Of a stretch of 64,000 bases of DNA, positions 17,763 through 25,536 are shown piece after piece. Made by a program: the position numbers and the translations under genes. Location: assembly GCF_002101395.1 (NCBI RefSeq), contig NZ_CP019706.1:930001-994000 (forward strand), given 5' to 3'. The notes under the pieces are model-generated. The model had not been told where the DNA came from. It was given only the letters and a program-made list of their open reading frames with translations, and ran no database searches. Source of the DNA: Pantoea alhagi (GTDB lineage: Bacteria; Pseudomonadota; Gammaproteobacteria; Enterobacterales; Enterobacteriaceae). Positions within the stretch are counted from its first letter, which is position 1, and each line of letters opens with the position of its first letter.

Positions 17763-18194
17763 ATGGATAGTCACTATTTGCAGCGCCTGCTGGAACAGTA
17801 TGGCCGCACATTGAATACCGAACTGACACTGGATAATGGCGTTTGCGTCTTGCTTGATGCGCAACAGCAGGAACTGGTCACCATTGAGGCACCGCCGGGC
17901 GAGGATCTGCTGCTGCACTGTGAAATTATGCCGCCGCAGCAAATGACCGACGACCCGGCGCTATGGCGCGCGCTGCTGGCAATGAATTTTGAGATGGATG
18001 CGATGCGTGGCTGCTGGCTGGCGCTGGATCCAGAAGTTGCGTTACGGCTCTGTAGCCAGCAGCCGCTAAAGCATCTGGATGCGCCGCGCTTTACCCAACT
18101 GGTCAATAACTTTATCGATCAGGGGCGTCAGGTGCGCGAGTTTATGCCCACGCTGCTGACGCGGCTGGCGGAAACGGCGGAGGCCATGGCATAA
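17763..18194 (+). CDS. dspF: DspF, type III chaperone of DspE
   Basis: This 143-aa acidic CesT/Tir-type chaperone is small, Leu/Glu/Asp-rich and predicted to form the class I chaperone fold (N-terminal LQRLLEQYGR helix, strands around VCVLLDAQ and MRGCWLALDP, C-terminal helix LVNNFIDQGRQVREF). Such dimers bind the N-terminus of the large effector and deliver it to the ATPase HrcN. Location immediately after dspE supports the partner. A GGGGTGGA site precedes the ATG. Confidence 0.93.
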   Translation: MDSHYLQRLLEQYGRTLNTELTLDNGVCVLLDAQQQELVTIEAPPGEDLLLHCEIMPPQQMTDDPALWRALLAMNFEMDAMRGCWLALDPEVALRLCSQQPLKHLDAPRFTQLVNNFIDQGRQVREFMPTLLTRLAETAEAMA

Positions 18195-18363
18195 GCATCG
18201 TGTTAAAGGTGGAAATATACTCTCCCTGTTCCTGATGGATCAGGTTACAAAGCAGGGAGAGGCAAATCCCCGAGCTTAAATGGAAAGCAAAAGCGGTTAA
18301 GCAACCCGACAGATTAGTTAACGCGGGTTTAAACAGCGCCTCAGACAATCCTCATCTGCGCGA

Positions 18364-19449
18364 TCACTCCTCCTCCAGTTCAATCACCTCATCCAGATAG
18401 TGATCTTCCAGTTCGCGTAGCAGACGATAAACCTGAGCGACTGCTTTTAAGGTTTCGCGCGGGATCCACTCACCTTCCGCCGTGGTGCGATAAAGCGTAC
18501 GCGCCAGCCAGATATAACGGATCACCGGAATTTTTGCGCGCTGCGCCTGCTCAATCAAATGGTGAGCATCATCATCGCTGGCCTTGAACAGCAGACGCGG
18601 CAGCGGAGTTTCGCCGGGACGATAGTAAAGCCCTACGGCAAAGTGGGTCGGGTTGACCAGCAGCACGTCAGCCTCCTCTACCGCAACCCGAGGCGGCGCT
18701 TTTGGTGCTTCGTTTAAGATCTCATGCGCCACCTGTCGGCGGTGCCCTTTCATATGCGGATCGCCTTCACTCTGCTTGAATTCGTTACGGATATCTTCAT
18801 GGCTCATGCGCTGCTGTTTCAGGTAAAAATACTTTTGCAGGCCGAAGTCCAGCACGCTCAGCGCCAGCAGCGCCAGCAGCACCTGGCGTGCCGCCTTAAC
18901 AAACAGCATCAACACGCCATGCCAGAAGGTGTTGAGATCGGTCTGCGCCAGCCGCGCCAGATTACCGATTTCCGGTTCTAACGCCAGCCACAGCACCATG
19001 CCAATTGCCCCCGCTTTGATAATGCTGGTCAGCAACTGGGTAAACTGGCGCGCCGAAAACATATTTTTGAAGTGATTGACCGGATTCAGGCTCTCCAGCT
19101 TCGGCATCATCGCCTCCACCGCAAACAGCGGCCCGAACTGCAGCCAGCCGCCCACGATACGCAGCACAATTGCAATCGCGCCGATAATGGCGGAAAAGAG
19201 CAGCAGCACCAGTAGCGAGTCGGTTACTACCTCCTCCATGGCGTGGCCAAAGGGCTGACCGATGCGCGTCAGCGGCAGCATAATCATCGCTTCCATTCGC
19301 TGCATGCCGCTCTCCACCAGTGCAAAGATCGCCTCCAGGATGCCAATGGAAATCAGCAGTTTGGGAATATCCTGACTCTGGCTTACCTGCCCTTTTTTAC
19401 GTGATTCCTGGAGCTTTTGCGGGGTTGCGTCTTCGGTTTTTTCACTCAT
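18364..19449 (-). CDS. hrcU: HrcU, autocleaving export switch protein (SctU)
   Basis: This 361-aa protein has four membrane helices in the first ~210 residues and a cytoplasmic C-terminal domain carrying the autocleavage motif NPTH (in LLVNPTHFAVGLYY). Cleavage between Asn and Pro allows the apparatus to switch from pilus to effector substrates. The start MSEKTEDAT at 19449 is the family start; the seven codons upstream lie inside hrcT. It is the last gene of the 11-gene hrpJ operon and faces dspF across a 170-nt gap in which I see no clear terminator. Confidence 0.97.
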   Translation of the reverse strand: MSEKTEDATPQKLQESRKKGQVSQSQDIPKLLISIGILEAIFALVESGMQRMEAMIMLPLTRIGQPFGHAMEEVVTDSLLVLLLFSAIIGAIAIVLRIVGGWLQFGPLFAVEAMMPKLESLNPVNHFKNMFSARQFTQLLTSIIKAGAIGMVLWLALEPEIGNLARLAQTDLNTFWHGVLMLFVKAARQVLLALLALSVLDFGLQKYFYLKQQRMSHEDIRNEFKQSEGDPHMKGHRRQVAHEILNEAPKAPPRVAVEEADVLLVNPTHFAVGLYYRPGETPLPRLLFKASDDDAHHLIEQAQRAKIPVIRYIWLARTLYRTTAEGEWIPRETLKAVAQVYRLLRELEDHYLDEVIELEEE

Positions 19450-20257
19450 CTCCCGCTCCCTTAGCCGCAAACAAATGGGGGAATATCGCGCTCAGATCGC
19501 GCAACTCAAACAGGCGCTCACCGGCCAGATGGTTGAGCAGCGGCAGATACAAAACAAAAAACAGCAGCCCCAGCAAACATTTCAGCGGGATCGCCAGCAC
19601 CGTGGCCTGAATTTGGGGGCTGTAAATACTGATAATGCCCACTGCGAAATCCAGCAGCAGCAGCAGCCCCACCAGCGGCCCGGCATACAGCACCATGGTG
19701 ACAAACGTCTCTTTCAACAGATCCAGCCAGACTTGCCAGCCCTGCTCGCTTAACGGCGGCAGCCACGCCAGCGGTGGCCAGATACGGTAACTGTCCCACA
19801 GCAGCTGCGTAATCGCGCCCAGCCCCGGTCCCACTATCAGCAACAGAATCATCACCTGCTTCATCAGATAGCCCAGCGGCGTGGCGTCTGGTCCCAGCTG
19901 CGGGTTAATTTGCCCGCCCATCAGCGCACCGCGCTGGTTATCGAACAGCGCGCCGACCGATTCATACATCCAGAACGGTAGCCCAAGGATCAGACCAATC
20001 AGCGCGCCGAGGATCAGCTCTTTAATGGCAATGGCCGCCAGCCCCATCAGCGACAGGGAAGCGCTAAGCATATCGCCATATAACACCGGCGTGATAAACA
20101 ACGCCAGCGCGACCACAATAGCGGTGCGCAGCGTGCCTTTAATCACGGAAAAAGAGAAAACAGGCGTCAGCAGCAGACAGGGAAAAATGCGCGCCATGCC
20201 CAGCAACAGCGCCAGCAGCGCGTTAAACAGCTGATCCAGCGCGTCGCTCCACAGCAT
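19442..20257 (-). CDS. hrcT: HrcT, export gate protein (SctT)
   Basis: This 271-aa integral membrane protein has six or more hydrophobic segments and family motifs (GALFDNQRGALMGGQINP, VGLLLLLDFAVGIISIYSPQIQ). SctT joins SctR and SctS in the helical export gate. It overlaps hrcS upstream (ATGA) and hrcU downstream (8 nt). Confidence 0.97.
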   Translation of the reverse strand: MLWSDALDQLFNALLALLLGMARIFPCLLLTPVFSFSVIKGTLRTAIVVALALFITPVLYGDMLSASLSLMGLAAIAIKELILGALIGLILGLPFWMYESVGALFDNQRGALMGGQINPQLGPDATPLGYLMKQVMILLLIVGPGLGAITQLLWDSYRIWPPLAWLPPLSEQGWQVWLDLLKETFVTMVLYAGPLVGLLLLLDFAVGIISIYSPQIQATVLAIPLKCLLGLLFFVLYLPLLNHLAGERLFELRDLSAIFPHLFAAKGAGDE

Positions 20258-20517
20258 CAGCTGCCTACCCGTGACATCATGGCGAAAGCGTTCTGCGTCA
20301 GTTGAATAAGCTCAACGCCTACCCAGCGCCCGGTCATCGCCAGGGTGATGCCCACCGCCACCAGCTTCAGGCAAAACGGCAGCGTCTGATCCTGTAGCTG
20401 CATCGCCGCCTGCACCAGCGAAATTACGATGCCCACCAGCACCGCCACAATCAACGGCGGCGCGGAAAGCAGCACCACCAGCAGCATCGCCTGGCGGAAA
20501 AAAGTCAGTATCTCCAT
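20257..20517 (-). CDS. hrcS: HrcS, export gate protein (SctS)
   Basis: This 86-aa protein consists of two hydrophobic hairpin helices with the family segment SLVQAAMQLQDQTLPF. It is a component of the SctR5-T1-S4 gate. The start MEILTFF at 20517 gives normal family length; the longer open frame upstream overlaps hrcR and is not used. It begins 7 nt after the hrcR stop. Confidence 0.96.
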   Translation of the reverse strand: MEILTFFRQAMLLVVLLSAPPLIVAVLVGIVISLVQAAMQLQDQTLPFCLKLVAVGITLAMTGRWVGVELIQLTQNAFAMMSRVGS

Positions 20518-20524
20518 TGCCGCC

Positions 20525-21178
20525 TCACAGATAGCTGTAGAACAGGCCGTCCAGCAGCCGCGTCCAGCCGCTGACCAGCACAAACAGCAGGATTTTTAGC
20601 GGCAGCGAGACCGTCATCGGCGAAACCATCTGCATCCCCAGCGCCAGCAGCACGTTCGAGACAATCAGGTCCACCACCAGAAAAGGGATAAAAATCAGAA
20701 AGCCGATCTTGAAGCCGTTTTGCAGCTCCGACAGCACAAAGGCGGGGATAATCAGTAGCGGGCTTTGCGGCGTAATGCTCTGCGCCATCTCTTTGGGCCA
20801 CATGCGCGCGCCGTTCTCCTGCAGATGCACCAGAATATCCGGGTCGGTATTGCGCGACATGAATTTTCTTAGCGGCTCCGCGCCGTTGCCAAAAGTGTAC
20901 TCCAGCCGCTCCATGCTGCTGAAATCGAGCGGCATCGCCTTGATACGCTGGCTCGAATCATTAAATACCGGTGCCATCACAAACAGCGTGGCGGCCAGCG
21001 CGATGCCGTAAAGCGCCATATTAGGCGGCACCTGCTGCACGCCCATGGCGTTACGCGTCAGCATCAACACCATGGAAATTTTCAGGAAGCAGGTGCAGAT
21101 AATCATTAACATCGGCACCAGCGACAGCACGCCGAGGAACAGCGCCAGCATCATCGGGTTAAGCGACTGCATCTCCAT
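20525..21178 (-). CDS. hrcR: HrcR, export gate protein (SctR)
   Basis: This 217-aa protein has four membrane helices and the signature of the FliP/SctR family: RNAMGVQQVPPNMALYGIAL, and FKIGFLIFIPFLVVDLIVSNVLLALGM near the C-terminus. It is the major subunit of the export gate. The start MEMQSLNP at 21178 is preferred over the 28-codon upstream extension, which overlaps hrcQ; MQSLNP at 21172 is also possible. Confidence 0.97.
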   Translation of the reverse strand: MEMQSLNPMMLALFLGVLSLVPMLMIICTCFLKISMVLMLTRNAMGVQQVPPNMALYGIALAATLFVMAPVFNDSSQRIKAMPLDFSSMERLEYTFGNGAEPLRKFMSRNTDPDILVHLQENGARMWPKEMAQSITPQSPLLIIPAFVLSELQNGFKIGFLIFIPFLVVDLIVSNVLLALGMQMVSPMTVSLPLKILLFVLVSGWTRLLDGLFYSYL

Positions 21179-21185
21179 TCGCGTT

Positions 21186-22214
21186 TTACCCGCCGTGTCC
21201 CAGAGGATTAATACTGCCCGGCAGCATATGGGTGATCTGTAACCCCAGCCGTCCTTCCACATCCACCAGCTCGCCTTTCGCCAGCGGAAAATCGCCGTGA
21301 CACAGAAGCGCCTCGCCTGGCCGCACGTTATCCACCATCACCGTGGTTCCGGCGCTCAGGTGCTGTAGCTCTCCCAGCGTCAAACGCAGCTGGCCACAGC
21401 GCACCGTTAACGCCAGCGGCAATCCATCCAGCGCGGGCGCAGGCTCGCTCTGCCACGCCTCGTCGGGCTGCGTAGCGGGGGCCATATCATCGTTATCGTA
21501 GGGAAATGTCACAGGCGCGATCTCCAAATCAGAAAGAGTAAAAAAGGCGCGATCCGCCTCACCGGTCAGCTCTCCGGTCAGGCGCAGGCCAGCCAGCTGC
21601 AGCGAGCCTTCTCCATACGGAGAAAAAGCGGCATGCGTCGGCAACAGCACATCTTCCGGCCGCAGCTGACGCAGCTGCCCGACGCTCAACGTGAGCGCGC
21701 CAACGGTCAAAGGAAAGCTCAGCGGCAAATCAGACGGCAGCCCCGCCGCCTCCGGCTGCCAGCCCGCCTTATCCAGCAGGCGGTTCAGCGTGGCAATGGA
21801 TGCCATCAACATGCTTTCTGAGTGGAGTTTACCGAGCCTGAGTTCCAGGCGAAGCGAAAATGGTGCCTCTTCTGTTTTATTTACCGGCGAGAGATCGCCA
21901 AACAGCGGCTGCAATTCACTGCTCAGGCTTTGATTAAACAGCGGCCAGTACCAGGGCGTGACCTCTGCCTCGGCATACGGCAGCGCGGGGCAATCGGAGA
22001 TCAGCGCCAGTACCCCTTCCGCATCGCTTAGCTGCACAACGCCGCTGTTGCAGCCCAGCGTCAGCCCGGGTGCCGCCGCTGGCTGATCCTCCGGGAGAAA
22101 AAGCGTTAGCTGGCCCGCCTCGCCCGCCAGCGTATAGTGAAAGCGCAGCCCGGCACCGATACGCTGACGCAGCTGCACCTCATCCGTCTCCCGGCGTGGC
22201 AGAGAGAGTTTCAT
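21186..22214 (-). CDS. hrcQ: HrcQ, cytoplasmic-ring / sorting-platform protein (SctQ)
   Basis: This 342-aa protein has an unconserved N-terminal half and two SpoA (surface presentation of antigens) domains, at about residues 170-235 and 260-335. The last contains TVRCGQLRLTLGELQHLSAG and GEALLCHGDFPLAKGELVDV. Here it is a single uninterrupted gene, as in Erwinia, unlike the split hrcQA/hrcQB of P. syringae. It builds the sorting-platform pods that select chaperone-substrate complexes. It overlaps hrpP by 4 nt. Confidence 0.94.
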   Translation of the reverse strand: MKLSLPRRETDEVQLRQRIGAGLRFHYTLAGEAGQLTLFLPEDQPAAAPGLTLGCNSGVVQLSDAEGVLALISDCPALPYAEAEVTPWYWPLFNQSLSSELQPLFGDLSPVNKTEEAPFSLRLELRLGKLHSESMLMASIATLNRLLDKAGWQPEAAGLPSDLPLSFPLTVGALTLSVGQLRQLRPEDVLLPTHAAFSPYGEGSLQLAGLRLTGELTGEADRAFFTLSDLEIAPVTFPYDNDDMAPATQPDEAWQSEPAPALDGLPLALTVRCGQLRLTLGELQHLSAGTTVMVDNVRPGEALLCHGDFPLAKGELVDVEGRLGLQITHMLPGSINPLGHGG

Positions 22215-22876
22215 GCGGCCCCCCGCTGTTCAAAACGCAGACGCACCCGGCTGGCCATTCGACGCCGCAGCGCCTGGCGACAGCGCTCCTGATGCGCCTC
22301 CAGCACGTTTAACGCCGCCGGTGAAAAGCGCAGCGCAATATCCCAGCCGCCGGCGGGCAGATGCTGTAAACGCGCATCCACCGCACCGAGACGCGGCAGC
22401 AGCAGCGTCATCGCGACCGGCCCGTTAGGCTGGCGGTCGGTAATGCGCCCCAGCTCCGCCTCCAGCGGCTGCCAGAGCGCCATTGGCGCGGCGGCGGGCG
22501 CGTTCTGTGCGGCCTCATGAGTAAAACGCGGCTGCGTATGCAGCTCTATGCCGCTGCTATTGAAAGCGGGCGGCGTCGGGACACTATCCAGCAGCGCGCT
22601 GAACAGCAGGCCGTCCGGGCTGGCCGAAGGCGGCTCGTCGCTGCGTTTCGCCGCGCTGCCTGGCGTATTGCCCTGGCTACGTTCGCTGCGCGTTTTATCC
22701 GCCCCGCGTAAGGGCGGTTTTGCCTGCGGCGCTGGCTCTGGTTGCGGTTTCAGGGGCTTCGACGTTGCGCTGGTGCGTGTCGTCTCGCGCTCCGGCGGGC
22801 GCGGCTCGCGTGGCTCGCGCGGTTGCGGTTCAGGTCGCGGCTTTGCGGCGAGGGTTCGATCCGCAAAAGGGTTCAT
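22211..22876 (-). CDS. hrpP: HrpP, pilus-length / substrate-switch regulator (SctP)
   Basis: This 221-aa protein has a Pro/Arg/Lys-rich disordered N-terminal 95 residues and a compact C-terminal domain (PVAMTLLLPRLGAVDARLQHLPAGGWDIALRF) typical of the type III substrate-specificity switch proteins that act with HrcU. Position between hrpO and hrcQ agrees. It overlaps both neighbours by 4 nt. Confidence 0.9.
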   Translation of the reverse strand: MNPFADRTLAAKPRPEPQPREPREPRPPERETTRTSATSKPLKPQPEPAPQAKPPLRGADKTRSERSQGNTPGSAAKRSDEPPSASPDGLLFSALLDSVPTPPAFNSSGIELHTQPRFTHEAAQNAPAAAPMALWQPLEAELGRITDRQPNGPVAMTLLLPRLGAVDARLQHLPAGGWDIALRFSPAALNVLEAHQERCRQALRRRMASRVRLRFEQRGAA

Positions 22877-23334
22877 GATTGCACCTCATTTTCCTGCATC
22901 AGCATCTCCAGCTTTTCCAGCTCCCGTTGTCGCAGCTGAGTTTCTGTACGCGCTGCCGCCAGCTTCTCGCTTTGCGCAGCACACTGCGCAGCGCTTTCGC
23001 AGACCGCCTGGCGCTGGCGCTGTACTGCCCCGGCGGCCCTCTCCTCCTGCAGCAGGCCACGCTGCAACCGGGAAAACGGTTGATGCCCCAGATAAGCGGT
23101 ATCAAACCCGGCGCGCAGCCTCTGATAATCGCTTTGCCGCTGCGTAAGCTGATCATCTGCCCTCCTCGCCTCCGCACGCAGCTGTTCCAGCTGTTGCTCG
23201 TGTTGACGCTGCTGTCGTTCGCTGCGACGCAGGCGCTGACGGCGGATCGGCAACAGCAGGGCAAACGCATCACGCAAACTGGCAGCAGGATCTTCCGGGG
23301 CCGGTTCTTCAATGGGGTTAATCCTCTGGCGCAT
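22873..23334 (-). CDS. hrpO: HrpO, export ATPase stalk protein (SctO)
   Basis: This 153-aa protein is almost entirely a charged alpha-helical coiled coil (Gln, Arg, Glu, Ala rich), as in the SctO/FliJ stalk that sits in the hexameric ATPase and couples it to the gate protein HrcV. It overlaps hrcN by 17 nt and hrpP by 4 nt. Confidence 0.9.
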   Translation of the reverse strand: MRQRINPIEEPAPEDPAASLRDAFALLLPIRRQRLRRSERQQRQHEQQLEQLRAEARRADDQLTQRQSDYQRLRAGFDTAYLGHQPFSRLQRGLLQEERAAGAVQRQRQAVCESAAQCAAQSEKLAAARTETQLRQRELEKLEMLMQENEVQS

Positions 23335-24670
23335 GTTGGCTTACCTCTGAAAGATGATGCAGCGTCGTCTCCCAGTCGCTGGGGGCGCGCGTGGCCTGGC
23401 GCAAATAGCCGTTAATCACCGGCTGCGCCTCTACTGCCGCATCGGTCATCGCATCGTGGCCGGGCTGGTATTCGCCCAGGCGAATCAACATTTCTACCTG
23501 CTGCCACGCTGCCATCATGCGGCGCAGCTGTGTGGCATCGCGCATCTGCTCGCGGGTTACCACGTTGCTCATGGTGCGGCTCAGGCTGGTCAGCACATCG
23601 ATCGCCGGATAGTGGCCGCGCTCCGCCAGACGGCGTGACAGCACGATATGGCCGTCGATCAGCGAGCGCACCTCGTCAGCCACCGGATCGTTCATTGAAT
23701 CTGCCTCGATCAACACCGAGTAGAGCGCGGTGATCGCCCCCTTTTCGGTTTGTCCGGCGCGCTCCAGCAGACCCGGCAGCAGGGTATAGACCGACGGCGG
23801 CAGGCCACCGCGTCCGGGCGGCTCGCCCAGCGCCAGACCGATTTCACGCTGAGCGCGGGCGAAACGGGTCAGGGAATCGAGGATCAGCAGCACGCTTTTG
23901 CCCTGCTCGCGAAAGGCTTCGGCAATGGCGGTCGCGGTAAAGGCGGCGCGGGCACGCTCCATGCTGCTGCGATCGGAGGTAGAACAGATCAGCACCGTGC
24001 GGCTGCGCAGCTCTTCATCCAGCTCATGATCGAGAAACTCACGCAGTTCGCGGCCACGCTCGCCAATCAGTCCAAAAACAATCGCATCGCAGGGCGCATT
24101 GCGCGCCAGCTCCGCCAGCAGCGTGGTTTTGCCGCAGCCCGCCCCGGCAAATACGCCAACGCGCTGGCCGACGCCAATGGTCAGCATGCCGTCAATGGCG
24201 CGTACGCCGGTCGGCAACGGCGTTGAAATACGCGGGCGGGCGGTAGGCGGCGGCGCGTCGCCCAGCACCGGGATGGTGCGTTCCGCTTCGCCCGGCAGCG
24301 CAAACGCGCCGACGCCCTGGCCGTCAATCGGACGACCAAAACCATCCAGCACGCAGCCCAGCAGCGCATCGGAAACAGAGATACTGTGCGGCAGATAAAG
24401 CGGCGTCACCCTTGCGCCCTGCGCGATGCCGTCCAGCGGACCCAGCGCTGACAGCAGCGTATGCTGCGGGTTAAAGCCCACCACTTCCGCCATCACGCTC
24501 TCTTCCGCATCGCGTTCAATACGGCAGAGATCGCCGATGCGCGCGCGCGGCAGGCTGCACTCCAGCAGAATGCCGCTGATGCCGGTGATACGCCCATACA
24601 CGCTGACCGCATCGGGCTGACGCAGCCGCTGCTGCTGCTGGCTGAACCAGCTATCAAGATCGATGCGCAT
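23318..24670 (-). CDS. hrcN: HrcN, type III secretion ATPase (SctN)
   Basis: This 450-aa F1-type ATPase has Walker A GAGCGKT (in VGVFAGAGCGKTTLLAEL), Walker B VLLILDSLTRFARAQREIG and a conserved arginine-containing GERGRE segment. The C-terminal domain binds chaperones such as DspF. It removes chaperones and unfolds cargo. I choose ATG 24670, which overlaps the hrpQ stop as TAATG; an ATG two codons upstream at 24676 is possible. Confidence 0.97.
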   Translation of the reverse strand: MRIDLDSWFSQQQQRLRQPDAVSVYGRITGISGILLECSLPRARIGDLCRIERDAEESVMAEVVGFNPQHTLLSALGPLDGIAQGARVTPLYLPHSISVSDALLGCVLDGFGRPIDGQGVGAFALPGEAERTIPVLGDAPPPTARPRISTPLPTGVRAIDGMLTIGVGQRVGVFAGAGCGKTTLLAELARNAPCDAIVFGLIGERGRELREFLDHELDEELRSRTVLICSTSDRSSMERARAAFTATAIAEAFREQGKSVLLILDSLTRFARAQREIGLALGEPPGRGGLPPSVYTLLPGLLERAGQTEKGAITALYSVLIEADSMNDPVADEVRSLIDGHIVLSRRLAERGHYPAIDVLTSLSRTMSNVVTREQMRDATQLRRMMAAWQQVEMLIRLGEYQPGHDAMTDAAVEAQPVINGYLRQATRAPSDWETTLHHLSEVSQHAPED

Positions 24671-25536
24671 TACCATTTCACCGTAATAGGATCGTGACCG
24701 CTGAACTCGATCCGATCGTCGGTGATCGCCACCAGACGCAGATCGCCAATCTGATCGCCGATAAACAGCCGATCGCCATCGTCAGTAACAATATTGGCGC
24801 GCGATCCGGTTGCAATTTGCACGATGCGGAACGGCAGCTTTTTCTCCAGCGGACGCACTGCGCTGGTGACCGGCGCAGCAGCGCTGTAGCGCGCATAAAA
24901 GCGCGTCATCATGCGGTTAAAAACGGTGATTTGCGGTTTAGTCAGGGTACCGCTCAGCAGCAGGCGATCGCCCTGACGGCTGATTTTTACGCTGTTCGCC
25001 AGGTCGCGTTCGCGCAGCATGATTTGCAGCGGCGCACGCAGATCCTCTACCGTTCCCCAGGCGGGGCGTGAATTTTCACCGGCGTTGGGCTGGGCGACCG
25101 TCGGCTGTAAGATCCAGCTCACTACGGTGAAGCTGAACAGCAGCAGCAGGCCGAATATTACCCCGCGCATCCAGCGTGGCGTGCCGGTACGCGCTGTCAC
25201 CTCTTCCGCTACGGCGGCGGCAGGTGCGGGAGCAAAGGCGCTGGCGGGCAGCGCGGCGGCCTCATGCCACGGCGTGCTGGCCTGCGCCACGCAGAGCCAG
25301 ACGCCCGCCAGTTCAAAGGGGTCTTCCAGCGTAACCGGCTGCCCGTCGCTGGCCTCTTCCTGTTCCGTCAGCCACCAGCTCCCTTCCTGATAATGCAGCC
25401 AGCGCTCGCAGCCCGTTACGCTTTCATCGCTGAGCAGCAAATCAGCCTGCGTCGACGCGCCAATCTGCCAGCGATCGCCGCTGAGCGGCAGCGCGGCCCC
25501 GCAGTGCAGCCCCGACAGTACGCGCAGTTCAAACAT
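24670..25536 (-). CDS. hrpQ: HrpQ, inner-membrane ring protein (SctD)
   Basis: This 288-aa protein has an N-terminal FHA-like cytoplasmic domain (about 1-95; GDRWQIGASTQADLLLSDESV). A single membrane helix lies near residues 128-148, and a periplasmic ring-building domain with VKISRQGDRLLLSGTL follows. This is the SctD/PrgH arrangement that forms the outer of the two inner-membrane rings around HrcJ. It overlaps hrcV by one base (stop/start). Confidence 0.93.
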   Translation of the reverse strand: MFELRVLSGLHCGAALPLSGDRWQIGASTQADLLLSDESVTGCERWLHYQEGSWWLTEQEEASDGQPVTLEDPFELAGVWLCVAQASTPWHEAAALPASAFAPAPAAAVAEEVTARTGTPRWMRGVIFGLLLLFSFTVVSWILQPTVAQPNAGENSRPAWGTVEDLRAPLQIMLRERDLANSVKISRQGDRLLLSGTLTKPQITVFNRMMTRFYARYSAAAPVTSAVRPLEKKLPFRIVQIATGSRANIVTDDGDRLFIGDQIGDLRLVAITDDRIEFSGHDPITVKW

